Shown here one piece after another: positions 50,701 to 56,831 of a stretch of DNA of 64,000 nucleotides; position 1 is the stretch's first letter, and every line of letters begins with the position of its first letter. A program made the position numbers and the translations under genes. The notes beneath the pieces were generated by a model. It was not told where the DNA came from, made no database searches, and saw only the letters and a list, made by a program, of their open reading frames with translations. This stretch comes from Siderastrea radians (Eukaryota > Cnidaria > Anthozoa > Scleractinia > Rhizangiidae), in contig OZ024888.1 in the NCBI GenBank assembly GCA_964017195.1, forward strand, positions 17,517,201 through 17,581,200, given 5' to 3'.

Positions 50701-52701
50701 AAAACAAAGAGCATTTCTCCATCTACAAGGTAGTTTTCTGAGAACTCCAAGAAGAAATGAAATGAATTCTTGAAAGGAGAATAAAATATAAATAAAATGT
50801 AATCAGTTTAGGATGGTTGTTGCTAAACAGCAGGGAAAACTTGAAAGAAAAAAAACGGCCCGGTTTTTTCCAAGTTCAGTCTGTTTCCGTCCTGACCATC
50901 CGTGGCCAAAGGCACTTATTTACAATTTAAGTGTACCAAAAGAATTGTTTTAACTCATTTCTTACGGGGTAATTTTGAAGGGAACATTTGTTTTCAAACT
51001 GATATGTTTTAAAGCCTTTACATGATGGCTCTTTCACTTAAACGGTACAGACCTATACATATTCTTAATCGTCAATAAATTGTCTTTCATATGAAGTTAA
51101 TGATTAACTTACTGCATAAATTATATTTATTAATTGTTAACTTAATAATAAGAAAATATCTTCATTTCCAAATTTCTTGCTGTAAACACGTTTTGCGATC
51201 ATAAAGGTGCATAGTTTATGTGTGTAATACTTGTTTAGTAGACTACACGACACAAACGCTGAAAATGTTAGAATTAAACCTTATAAACGGTGCTCTGTGC
51301 TTCTTTTTGGAAATTATAATTCATGCATAAAATCTTCGTTGCAGAATGTGACGAGAAACAATTCATTGTGTTGTTTACAAGCTAATCTATGACGTCACCT
51401 TCACTCTCTTTCCATATTTACCATAAAACCGTTTCAATTCGATTGTTTGAAAAGCGACACATGCGATCGAAGTCTTGTTCACCTTCCCCGACTCGTGGCC
51501 CTCGATTTCTTTCAAATCAACATCATTCACATTCAAAACTCGAGAAATAGATCGTCACTCTTCACAGAAGACACCATTTTTAAATGCCACGCGTTTCCAG
51601 GGTTAAAATTTCTTGAAAAATCGACTTAAACATCGTAAATTCTTCTCGATGCTCGACAAAACATCGTTTTGACACTTTCCATTACGCTTACAAGTCGTTC
51701 AAACCAATAAGTGCGCTATATAAGCGTAATAGAAGGTCTACCTCGTAGGAGCCAATCTATCGCAGGGCTTCTCGTAAGAAATGAGTTAAACAAAAATAGA
51801 CAATTATTTTGGGTTTCTATCATTACAAACATGACTTTTGGCTTCTCAAATTAACGCTTAAAATTGGTGACATAGTTCCTTTAAGCATGCTCGTCTTATT
51901 GTTGGATGAAGGGTCCGTTCCTGCTAGGCTGACCAAATTTATTCCTCGCGCAGCATAGCTTACTACAAATTTGGACATTTAACTAACCGACTAGCCGGAC
52001 GACGTTTTCCTGCTTTCCCAAACCCTTTTTTTTTCTTACCCACGTAAAAGGAAAAATTTTGGTGTCCATCATCCTGATTTTCACCGGTGTAATGAATTTT
52101 TTGGAAAATACTTTGGTAAGATTTGAGGAGGAAACTGTTGCAAATGAAAGGAGAAGCAAGAAAGGTCATCGGCTTGTCAAGCCAAATTACAAAAACCTAA
52201 CAGTAGAATATATAATTGTGCCTGGGGCATTAATCTACACAGAAAGGCCAATCGACATTGGAGTTTTGGATCAACTTAGATAATTTAAAGTTCCCTTTGA
52301 CTATGGGGACAAGGCCAACCGTTTCGTAAAGCTAAATTACATAGTTACGTAACGTAAGAGATACAAGTGAGCTATGGAGGACTTGTAGTTCTCACAATTA
52401 AGGAGTGGCTAACTCTTTCATGGGAAAAACATGCGTAAATTTGTTTTTCTCACGATGTATGTGTGACTTACTTTTTGAAAAATAAAAGTTGTCCCAAATT
52501 GCAGCATATTATTTAACGTGTCCAACCCATGCGGGTTGCATTTAACGGCACAAAATGAGAAAACTAGAACGACTTTAAAGCGTGGGTACTGGTTTTCCTT
52601 TTAAAAGATTGTTATTATTATTATTGCAATAAAAACACCTTACCTTTATTAAAAGTCAGATGTAGCAACGATACCCATACTGCCCAAATTATTAACATCA
52701 T
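16856..52701 (-). CDS. gene A: secreted discoidin-PAN-EGF modular protein
   Basis: Complete gene on the minus strand. Coding exons: 52644-52701, 50225-50553, 41904-42042, 40681-40722, (40047-40310), 39757-39786, 39030-39292, 36187-36301, 31826-31948, 29802-29924, 26829-26951, 24794-24916, 22549-22886, 16856-17005. Order of parts: signal peptide, F5/8C, Thr/Ser linker, half F5/8C, linker, PAN/apple, EGF, four calcium-binding EGFs, F5/8C, stop. Every junction agrees in phase. Without the bracketed half-exon the frame is open for 652 codons (651 residues). There is no membrane segment after the signal peptide, so the product should be secreted. F5/8C domains bind glycans or phospholipids, PAN binds proteins or sugars, and cbEGF tandems form calcium-stiffened rods; an extracellular matrix, adhesion or recognition role is inferred. 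Introns reach 8 kb and are full of transposon relics. It is not assigned to a named family. Confidence 0.85.
18497..19105. mobile_element. piggyBac-like MITE, copy 1 (TTAA-flanked, 609 bp)
   Basis: TTAA flanks lie at 18493-18496 and 19106-19109. Ends are CCCTATTCTGCCTGG and, in complement, CCCGATTCTGCCTGG. CCC ends next to TTAA are usual for piggyBac elements. It holds a C-run near 19051-19071. A second copy lies at 58341-58713. No transposase. Confidence 0.75.
19746..21716. repeat. long inverted repeat, arms about 600 bp
   Basis: Left arm 19746 to about 20365 and right arm about 21140-21716 are inverted copies with scattered differences. Both include the ATATGGCGGCGGCTCG start, the CTGGCACACAGCAGATCACG block and the TTAAGCTTACAATA-like inner end. 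The spacer of about 775 bp contains a 96-codon ORF at 20375-20665 that I do not recognise. This is probably a DNA transposon with long terminal inverted repeats. Confidence 0.75.
22549..22886 (-). CDS. gene A exon 13: second F5/8C domain, N-terminal part
   Basis: 338 nt, phase 1 to 0. [20 protein letters not shown], then [20 protein letters not shown], then [20 protein letters not shown]. The donor is GTAAGACA after CAATTG. It pairs with exon 14 across a 5.5-kb intron. Confidence 0.9.
24794..24916 (-). CDS. gene A exon 12: calcium-binding EGF (type 2, copy 1)
   Basis: 123 nt, phase 1 to 1. [37 protein letters not shown]. Acceptor TTTTTTATACAG, donor GTATGTAAG. Paralogue of exon 10. It splices in phase to the final F5/8C domain. 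Confidence 0.9.
25180..25435. mobile_element. foldback MITE, TTACGTGCGTA type, copy 1
   Basis: Arms around TTTACGTGCGTA and its complement fold back on each other over about 250 bp, ending near TTTCCACTG/CAGTGGAA. The equivalent element lies at 30178-30416 in the second duplicate, so insertion came before the duplication. Confidence 0.7.
25685..26333. mobile_element. foldback element present only in duplicate copy 1
   Basis: It is bounded by CTTTCGTGACGTCT and its complement AGACGTCACGAAAG. Inner arms at about 25780-26030 and 26055-26315 are inverted copies. The aligned site in copy 2 (about 30674) lacks it. No coding capacity. Confidence 0.75.
26829..26951 (-). CDS. gene A exon 11: calcium-binding EGF (type 1, copy 1)
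   Basis: 123 nt, phase 1 to 1. [39 protein letters not shown]. Paralogue of exon 9, differing at only three residues. It lies in the first copy of the 4.9-kb duplicated block. Confidence 0.9.
29697..29764. repeat. TGA/ATG trinucleotide microsatellite, about 22 units
   Basis: An uninterrupted GATGAT run in the intron 3' of exon 10. The matching place in duplicate copy 1 (24722-24758) has only a short, interrupted version, so it expanded or shrank after the duplication. Confidence 0.95.
29802..29924 (-). CDS. gene A exon 10: calcium-binding EGF (type 2, copy 2)
   Basis: 123 nt, phase 1 to 1. [18 protein letters not shown], then [19 protein letters not shown]. The calcium-binding and hydroxylation motifs are intact. 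It is the duplicate of exon 12, from which it differs at four residues. The intron just downstream carries a long TGA microsatellite. Confidence 0.9.
30178..30416. mobile_element. foldback MITE, TTACGTGCGTA type, copy 2
   Basis: Duplicate of the element at 25180-25435, with cleaner ends (GGATTTCCACTGT and ACAGTGGAAATCC). Confidence 0.7.
30982..31631. mobile_element. 650-bp near-perfect foldback MITE
   Basis: Ends are CACGCCGGGCCAGCATGA and its complement. Almost the whole element is two inverted arms of about 310 bp with few differences and a short centre near 31305. The empty site is seen in duplicate copy 1 at about 26632, with T-run flanks consistent with a 3-4-bp target duplication. No ORF. 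Confidence 0.88.
31826..31948 (-). CDS. gene A exon 9: calcium-binding EGF (type 1, copy 2)
   Basis: 123 nt, phase 1 to 1. [12 protein letters not shown], then [15 protein letters not shown] and GFAGDGKTC. It has the calcium-binding DVNEC start and the C-x-N-x4-F-x-C motif associated with Asx hydroxylation. It is the duplicate of exon 11. Confidence 0.9.
32498..33826. mobile_element. TTAA-flanked non-autonomous element, 1329 bp
   Basis: TTAA lies at both sides (32494-32497 and 33827-33830). Ends are GGCCACGGGTGACAAG and, in complement, GGCCGCGGGTGAGAGA. The empty site is preserved in duplicate copy 1 near 27488. ORFs inside (32462-32776 -, 32978-33226 +) do not resemble a transposase. piggyBac-like or Kolobok-like by its TTAA target. 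Confidence 0.85.
34237..35260 (+). repeat. two tandem copies of a TCGGACGTACAAG repeat
   Basis: Copies begin near 34237 and 34717 (TTAACCCTCGGACGTACAAG in the second). Each goes on with a GTCACACC, a GGTACAAGG and a GTGACGTCATCCAAGATGGC motif. An inverted relative ends at 41733. They look like one-ended or truncated TTAA-type elements. Confidence 0.65.
35276..35650 (+). pseudogene. Penelope-like element GIY-YIG endonuclease fragment
   Basis: One frame reads [19 protein letters not shown], then [20 protein letters not shown], then [13 protein letters not shown] and [12 protein letters not shown]. This is the C-terminal GIY-YIG endonuclease of Penelope-like retroelements, including the CxxCPF zinc-binding linker and the [18 protein letters not shown] core. 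The reverse transcriptase part is missing, and a GINECFSF tail follows in another frame near 35656, so the copy is dead and 5'-truncated. It sits inside an intron of gene A on the opposite strand. Confidence 0.85.
35776..35812 (+). ncRNA. degenerate hammerhead-like ribozyme motif of the Penelope fragment
   Basis: CTGACGA, then AGGGCTAACGCT, then CAAACG. The hammerhead core would be CTGANGA, a stem, then GAAA; here the GAAA box has changed to CAAA, so activity is unlikely. Its place just 3' of the endonuclease fragment fits Penelope-like elements, which are known to carry hammerhead motifs. Confidence 0.5.
36187..36301 (-). CDS. gene A exon 8: EGF-like domain
   Basis: 115 nt, phase 0 to 1. 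It reads [14 protein letters not shown], then [17 protein letters not shown] and LGYHCET, with six cysteines in EGF order. It lacks the calcium-binding DxxEC start of the following four. Donor GTAACC. A near copy is the EGF exon of gene C at 62090-62207. Confidence 0.88.
37389..37445 (-). pseudogene. pseudo-exon: broken duplicate of the EGF exon of gene A
   Basis: On the minus strand it starts TTCCTGTCAAAGCAAGCCC, matching the start of exon 8 and its upstream intron, then shifts frame (an extra base after the second cysteine region) and runs out after about 40 bases. It is a decayed partial duplication of 36187-36301. Confidence 0.65.
37854..38620. mobile_element. Mutator-like MITE, 767 bp, with 9-bp target duplication
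   Basis: Perfect 9-bp direct repeats AATTTCCTC flank it (37845-37853 and 38621-38629). Ends are GATCGTGTCTAAAAG inverted. Below the ends are tandem ACGAGTGACC-type decamers on both sides, in opposite orientation, and inner arms around TTTTATCAAA also pair. The 9-bp duplication fits the Mutator superfamily. The 155-codon ORF starting at 38512 is a by-product. Confidence 0.85.
39030..39292 (-). CDS. gene A exon 7: PAN/apple domain
   Basis: 263 nt, phase 1 to 0. Acceptor ACAATGCATAATAG; the donor is taken as CTG then GTACGA because this gives the phase 0 needed by exon 8. It reads [14 protein letters not shown], then [20 protein letters not shown], then [17 protein letters not shown] and GYIYRQIL. 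The [17 protein letters not shown] core with its cysteine spacing is typical of PAN/apple domains. An alternative donor 12 bases on (GTGAAA) would leave phase 1 and not fit. Confidence 0.85.
39757..39786 (-). CDS. gene A exon 6: second short linker exon
   Basis: 30 nt, phase 1 to 1. Acceptor TTTTTACAG, donor GTACATTG. It reads SPTIQPTAS between split codons, a small Ser/Thr/Pro spacer ahead of the PAN domain. Its shortness makes it less certain than the domain exons, but splice sites and phase fit. Confidence 0.6.
40047..40310 (-). CDS. gene A exon 5: orphan N-terminal half of an F5/8C domain
   Basis: After the acceptor CTTCATAG, phase 1, the frame reads [20 protein letters not shown], then [20 protein letters not shown]. 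It then departs from the family and meets a stop at 40045-40047, about 30 residues before the usual donor. No second-half F5/8C exon lies between here and exon 6. Phases on both sides are 1, so skipping it keeps the protein in frame. If kept and not spliced out again, it would end a short 277-residue form. I cannot tell whether it is used or is a decaying pseudo-exon; a donor GTATCG just after the ICG codons is possible but weak. Confidence 0.5.
40681..40722 (-). CDS. gene A exon 4: Ser/Thr/Pro linker mini-exon
   Basis: 42 nt, phase 1 to 1, between a good acceptor (TTTCCTTCCACAG) and the donor GTAAAAG. With the flanking bases it reads [14 protein letters not shown], a flexible, probably O-glycosylated spacer. 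It closely resembles the linker mini-exons of gene C (57.1-61.4 kb), so the two genes share this module. Confidence 0.75.
41370..41735 (-). repeat. inverted relative of the TCGGACGTACAAG repeat
   Basis: In complement it begins TTAATCCTCCGACGTACAAG and continues with GTCACACC and a GACGTCATCCAAG-like motif, as at 34237-35260. Confidence 0.65.
41904..42042 (-). CDS. gene A exon 3: F5/8C domain, C-terminal part
   Basis: 139 nt, phase 0 to 1. It reads [20 protein letters not shown], then [20 protein letters not shown] and ELYATT. The YFRFYP and LRVELYA signatures close the F5/8C domain begun in exon 2. The acceptor follows GTTTTGTTGGAAG and the donor is GTAAGTTA. It is paralogous to exon 14. Confidence 0.88.
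42402..42433. repeat. perfect 32-bp GC-rich palindrome
   Basis: CTTGAGGTGGAGGCGC is followed directly by its exact complement with no loop. A third partial copy of the arm (GATGGAGGCGCGCGG) follows. It is striking in an AT-rich intron. Confidence 0.95.
42635..43026 (+). pseudogene. LINE reverse transcriptase C-terminal fragment
   Basis: The frame reads [11 protein letters not shown], then after a frameshift [20 protein letters not shown], then [34 protein letters not shown] and [10 protein letters not shown] before a stop. This is the usual end of a CR1- or L2-type non-LTR reverse transcriptase. It is 5'-truncated and frameshifted. Confidence 0.8.
43170..43830 (+). pseudogene. DIRS-type tyrosine recombinase fragment and terminal region
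   Basis: From 43212 the frame reads SAQSTRAA, a stop, [20 protein letters not shown], then [14 protein letters not shown] and a stop at 43400. The HSTRAA-like box and the W-S-x-A-x-TF-x-RFY-x-K-P tail are those of DIRS-like tyrosine recombinases. An in-frame TAG (near 43236) and an upstream frameshift mark decay. Downstream, GCAATTCTACGAAATTATTG near 43612 and its inverted form near 43800 look like DIRS terminal repeats. Confidence 0.7.
44173..44392. mobile_element. Penelope-like terminal inverted repeat
   Basis: The block folds on itself: GTCAAGAGTTATTTC at the left pairs with GAAATAACTCTTGAC at the right, and ACGTTTCGGGCTTAGCCCT near 44239 pairs with AGGGCTAAGCCCGAAACGT near 44282. It looks like two opposed Penelope-like termini. 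The right one keeps a full hammerhead core. Confidence 0.6.
44268..44306 (+). ncRNA. hammerhead-like ribozyme core
   Basis: CTGAAGA (core box 1), AGGGCTAAGCCC (stem II with a three-base loop), GAAACGTC (core box 2 and likely cleavage context). All invariant core positions of the CTGANGA...GAAA type are present. Stem III is very short, as reported for Penelope-associated hammerheads. Activity is not shown. Confidence 0.55.
45260..45589 (+). CDS. transposase exon with THAP DNA-binding domain
   Basis: ATG at 45260 opens [12 protein letters not shown], then [30 protein letters not shown] and [10 protein letters not shown]: a full THAP zinc finger (C2CH, with the GAIHSIF box in place of AVPSIF). 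It ends at the donor GTAGGAG after GCAAGAG, phase 0. THAP domains in such elements bind the transposon ends. This exon is intact, but the downstream transposase is broken. Confidence 0.85.
46239..46505 (+). CDS. transposase linker exon with acidic S/T repeats
   Basis: After the acceptor TTTGGTTTGCAG the frame reads [17 protein letters not shown], then two to three repeats of about 20 residues of the form [14 protein letters not shown] with ETSH. This is a low-complexity tether between the THAP domain and the catalytic part. The 3' boundary is uncertain (GTACGT near 46435 or GTAAAG near 46503). Confidence 0.5.
46558..48180 (+). pseudogene. broken Kolobok transposase catalytic region
   Basis: Recognisable blocks: [68 protein letters not shown] (first catalytic Asp region), then [49 protein letters not shown] and [20 protein letters not shown]. 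Defects: a frameshift near 46850 ([13 protein letters not shown] lies in another frame), a deletion replaced by a G-run at 47310-47321 that removes the stretch before ATDRH, a TGA where Trp is expected near 47488, and a TAA near 47740. It cannot make an active enzyme. Confidence 0.85.
48378..49339 (-). pseudogene. transposon-borne gene with P2X7-ballast-like zinc-binding domain
   Basis: Minus-strand gene inside the Kolobok-type element. Exon 1 (49117-49339, true ATG) reads [18 protein letters not shown], an acidic stretch, then WCICGHC and [17 protein letters not shown]. Exon 2 (48742-48834) reads [20 protein letters not shown]. Exon 3 (48378-48648) reads [20 protein letters not shown], then [20 protein letters not shown] and YSGF. 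The CxCGxC, ECxCCQE, YRQFTWW and IRKxFP-x4-YxGF motifs match the C-terminal 'ballast' domain of vertebrate P2X7 receptors and many invertebrate relatives; no channel part is present. Exons 2 and 3 join in phase. Exon 1 to exon 2 is off by one, so a frameshift or a missed small exon exists. Role unknown; perhaps an accessory protein of the element. Confidence 0.7.
50225..50553 (-). CDS. gene A exon 2: F5/8C (discoidin) domain, N-terminal part
   Basis: 329 nt, phase 1 to 0. The reading [16 protein letters not shown], then [20 protein letters not shown], then [15 protein letters not shown] is the classic front two thirds of a coagulation factor 5/8 type C domain (DWLQVDLG and ICGVATQG signatures). 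The acceptor is TTTATAG and the donor GTGAGA. The final strands of the domain come from exon 3, across an 8.2-kb intron that houses a Kolobok-type element. Confidence 0.9.
50647..51880. mobile_element. MITE with AAAGGACTATGTCAC ends in intron 1 of gene A
   Basis: Left end AAGGACTATGTCAC preceded by TTGA; right end in complement AGGAACTATGTCACC next to TTAA (51881-51884). Inner arms around TTAACTCATTTCTTACG also pair (50950 and 51770). Probably another TTAA-target element with one flank mutated. No transposase. Confidence 0.65.
52644..52701 (-). CDS. gene A exon 1: start and signal peptide
   Basis: Two ATG codons in tandem open a 19-codon stretch, [15 protein letters not shown] then TFNK. It is hydrophobic, as a signal peptide should be. 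It ends in AATAAAG before the donor GTAAGG, leaving phase 1, which fits the phase 1 start of the next exon. Which of the two ATGs is used cannot be told; the first is taken. Any 5' untranslated exon further right was not resolved. Confidence 0.75.
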
Positions 52702-53701
52702 TGCAAGTCAATTGCGACCCGAACAACAATTCAGTTAAACTTGCCTTGCATCATTCCGCAAGTTGCTGAGCAAACTGACCCTAAACTTACAACATATAGC
52801 CACCATCTGGCACACAGAAGGCAACTCCAATTAGAGAGGTCAAATTAAGTCTATTGTACCTAGAAAGAGAAACAGAGACAGGACAATAGCCTAATTATTA
52901 TTATTTTAAAAATATTTTTTGGATTAGCGTTACTGAAGATAAGTTACATAACGTTCCAAAAAAATAATAATAAAATAATAAAATTAGACAAAACTTTAGT
53001 TTTAATTTTTCTGTCACGTTCTTGTCTCCTTTATTACGTATGTCAAATGAAGGCCTAAAATTTTGTGAAATTTAAAGAGTGACAGGTTTTTCTCCACGTT
53101 AGTAAGTGATTAATGTATCGGTCTTGCAGTGCACGCCGTTGGAGACGCTTTAGTGCATCAACGTTGTTTTCCAATCTCTGCACCCAACTGTTTATCGTAC
53201 TAATCATGGGCTAATCAATTAAACGTGATGCCAAGAACAATCCAGATTCTATTTTATTAAAATGCTTAATGAATATTGTGTCAAAAAGTTTCAATTTTCT
53301 AGACGTGTCTCTCTTGTCACAAATCAAAACATTATAAATTATAAAACAGTCAAGATCACAGAAATTTCTTGTAAGTTGCCATTTAAACAACTAAAATACA
53401 ACAGAGACTGATACCGTGAAGAAATAATTCTCGCTAGCAGTTGGTAGCTTCAACTATTTGGTGACAAAGTTTCTTGGATCCAAGGTTAACAAAACGCTGC
53501 ATCAATATTTGGTAACTGGGCTTTTGTGATCTACCTTTTGTCTTTATTATTTTGCAAATGTAGGGTAATTAACCTTTTTGTTGAGGAAAGAAATCATCTA
53601 TTAGTATCCCACGACTGACTGCCGTTTGTTATTTAACGTATTTTTTTACCTAATTTCCCCAGTGCTTCAAAATAAGAGAAAACGAATCGATCACTGTATA
53701 G
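52702..53701. other. upstream flank of gene A; no gene seen
   Basis: The promoter and 5' untranslated region of gene A should lie here or further right. I see no convincing TATA box or further exon. Confidence 0.4.
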
Positions 53702-54667
53702 TTTTAAAAGGTATTGACGGGCCAACACGACTCCTGTACAGTTCGAACGTGGTATTTTCTAAGCCTTTATAGCTTCGCTCCAACTAGAATGTCTTTAAGA
53801 GATTTTCCTCTTCTGTACTATAAGAGAGGAGGCTCCTTGAAAATTCTTTTAAACTTGGATGGTTTTGTTGAAGGTACCATTTCACCAGGTGGTGCTGGCC
53901 AGTATATATTGCGTCACAAATGGCAATGTTTAAGAAATAACTCTCAAGTTGTCAAATGTTTGGACAGTTAGACGTTCCTAAAGGCTTTTAAAAACTTTGT
54001 GCCATCGTGTGTGCTACCTCGTTGGCACTTAGTATGGTGTTAGAGCTCAGTTTGATTCCGAGATTTCTAGAAGCCGCTAAATACGTTACGTTTTCTTGCG
54101 GTTATCTGCAAGACATGTAGATTTCTTTATCACTGATGTGATAAATGTATAGCCTAGAGGATCTAGGTAATTCTGTGGTTGTTGCAATGTTCGCTGATCT
54201 TATAGAAGCTACAGCTTTTTGAGTTTAAATATTGCAGCTCCATTTTCTTATGGTATTTCTAGCATTCATCATGTCAGATAGATCTCAAGCAGTCTAACTG
54301 CGCTAATTCTGAAAGAGTAATTCCATACACTATACCAAGTGCCAACAAGCTAGCACATGCGATGGCACAAAGTTTTTAAACGGCTCTAAGAACCTCTTAC
54401 CCTCCAAACATATCACAGCTTGAGAGTTCCCTCTTAAATAGTGTCGTTTGTGACGCAATACCGCCAAGCACTACCTGGTCATATACTAAGATTCAACAAA
54501 ACCATCCAAAGTTAAAAGAAATTTTCAAGGAGCCTCCTCTCTTATCGTACAGAAGAGGGAAATCTCTCAAAGACACTCCAGTTAGAGCTAAGCTATAAAA
54601 GCTTTGAAAATACCGCGTATATACGAATTGACAGGAGTCGTGTTGGCCCGTTAATTCCTTTCAAAAC
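53702..54667. pseudogene. inverted pair of Penelope-like element fragments
   Basis: Arms 53702-54036 and 54332-54667 are inverted copies around a 295-bp spacer. On + the right arm reads WSYTKIQQNHPKLKEIFKEP, then PLLSYRRGKSLKDTPVRAKL and a stop: the stretch after the reverse transcriptase of Penelope-like elements. The left arm has the same on the minus strand with indels. Such inverted pairs of 5'-truncated copies are common for this class. Confidence 0.7.
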
Positions 54668-56430
54668 TAATGAGTAGATGGCTTATGAATGGATAGCTTA
54701 TCACTTATTCCTCGGACTAAAGTGGTCATCAGTTGTTTTGATTTGTATATTTGTTTTCGCATAACTTCTAACCAAAGTGAACCTTCCCCCCTCCTTCTTT
54801 CTGAGGGAGGCGCATTCACACTCAATAGCAGTGAAAGAAACATTCAATTGACTCTATCGGAGGATGTGGCGGCTGGGATGTAGATTGGCGTCAAGCCGGA
54901 ACACGGAAGAAAGATAACAGTGCATAACGAGACGGCAAACGTAAATACTTACGACGGAAACAAATGATTTTCTACAAGCCTAAATTTACAGCGTAGAGAC
55001 CAGGGAGCACCCCACAAAAATTGCAAACTTTTGGATTTGTTCTGGTCGAAACGTTGCCACGGTAGACTGTTCATCTTAACACACATATATTATCGCTCTT
55101 CCAGTGGAGATTACCCATCTAGGAAGCCACTTACCTGAATAACCTGTATCTCTGCGCATGTGTCGTCTACGTGACTAAGAATTTAAATATGTAAATTTGA
55201 GACTCAATGATGCCGAGGATTCTTTGTACATAACAAGACAAAGACAAGGAATGCAAAAATGCATTAACTTTGGTTTATAATTAAACTGGGTGGAGATTAC
55301 TTTACATATGTGCAAAGTTGTGTTGCCCGTGTCTGTTTAAAAGCACTAATTACTGAAAAAATAGGGTGATTTAATCCAGTACTGAAGGGCAAAAACGTTT
55401 ACAAAAGCCAAAGGAGTATTAAATATTAAACAAGGTTTCTCAGTCTTGTTTAAAGGCGCTAATTTCTAAACTAAAATGGAGTGTCAGCTGAGGCAGACAA
55501 AACGTTTACAAAAGCGTTCATTGGACAATGAAATTTAACTTCTGAGTTCCTGTTATTCCAGAAGCTCAAGTGGCAATATCGTGTTTTTAACAACCAGGCG
55601 CAGGTAGACAACCCTGAATGAAAGCGGTCGCAAACTCTGACTGGCTGTCTGCAAAAGGGATATTTAATAGTGAATTATGTTCTTTAGATGGCTGGTATAT
55701 CCAAGGATAATAATCGAAGTTGGGAGACTGCCCGAAAAATAAACAGCTGAACGAGGAGCACACTTTAATCGTTATCTAGAGATTCAAAACCGGCTAGTAA
55801 TGCTCACGACGTGATAGCCGCTAAGGGAATACATACAGCTATAAAATAGAAAAAAATTGTTTGTTGCTTGGCACATGTGAGAATAGTCAACGAAAGAAAT
55901 AAAAAGGACCAAACACTTAATCCTGGACGTTTCGGGCCTAGCCCTTCTTCAGTAGGAGAAAAGTTGCATGTTGGTTAGTTACTGTGCGATTATAGTTGAA
56001 AGGTTAAGGCCTTAAATGGGAATTTTCACCTTGTTATAAAAATATTCTCCTTGATAAAATAGGAGGAAGGATGTCAAATCAAGTTAAGCGCATCGTTTGA
56101 TACACGTCGTCTTATTTGTACCACGTGAATTATTTTTCTCCAACGAACGTGCGCAGAAACTACCAGGGGTTATGACAGTTCTTGTCCTGCGATTATAGAA
56201 GTTGGGTGAAAAAAAAATGAAGAAAACAAGCCCTTTTTTAACAATTACGCTTTCTTTAGTTTCTGATTATAAATAATATTGCTTATGAACCAGGGTCGCC
56301 TAATGCATATGAAGTCATAGCCTGGTTGGTCATGGGCTCAGCTACTATTCAATTTCGTGCAATAATTGTTAAATAAGGTACAAGTGAGGTCAGCAAAGAT
56401 CACACCACATATGTCTTTCCAAAGCGAGTT
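54668..56430. other. intergenic between genes C and A; no gene seen
   Basis: Besides the hammerhead-like fragment at 55921-55957 I see nothing recognisable. Confidence 0.45.
55921..55957 (-). ncRNA. hammerhead-like ribozyme core
   Basis: On the minus strand: TCCTACTGAAGA, AGGGCTAGGCCC, GAAACGTCCAGGA. The core boxes are intact, stem II is GGGC/GCCC, and TCCT before the core can pair with AGGA after the cleavage context as stem I. It is probably a Penelope-like terminus; no coding part adjoins it. Confidence 0.55.
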
Positions 56431-56831
56431 TTACATTTCACATATAAAGGATCTTGGGATGTTGTAGCAGTTTATGTCGTGCCATTGTGCGTCGTACAAA
56501 TTACCACCGTGTTGACCCATTCTTATAGCAACGCAATCCTCGTCAGTGCCATTAGTTGGCTCACCAGGGAACCAGTTTGTGTACCCAGTCAGTTGAGTTC
56601 CGTCCCTCCATTTCCAGGATCCTTCGTTTACGGAGTCAGAAAGTCCAATCCAGTAATCCACGGTGGCAGTAAGATATTCTGTTTTGATGAATTCGTTTTC
56701 GTTAACAGATTCAATCTTCACCAGGAGGGCATCGTTGTTCAGACACGCCGCTTCTGCGTTGAACCAGGTCTTTGCTGTTGTAAACAATCTGTAACAGGAA
56801 CCCCCATAAGAGCTCCACGATGCTAAACAAC
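56431..56831 (-). CDS. gene C last exon: C-type lectin domain
   Basis: 401 nt from the acceptor ATTCTGTCAG (phase 1) to TAA. CLASWSSYGGSCYRL, then LLVKIESVNENEFI, YWIGLSDSVNEGSWKWRDG, NWFPGEPTNGTDEDCVAI and WHDINCYNIPRSFICEM. The WIGL motif and the cysteines of a C-type lectin are present. The sugar- and calcium-site motifs are altered: EPT in place of EPN, and WHD in place of WND, so calcium-dependent sugar binding is uncertain. The stop comes right after the fold ends. Confidence 0.92.
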
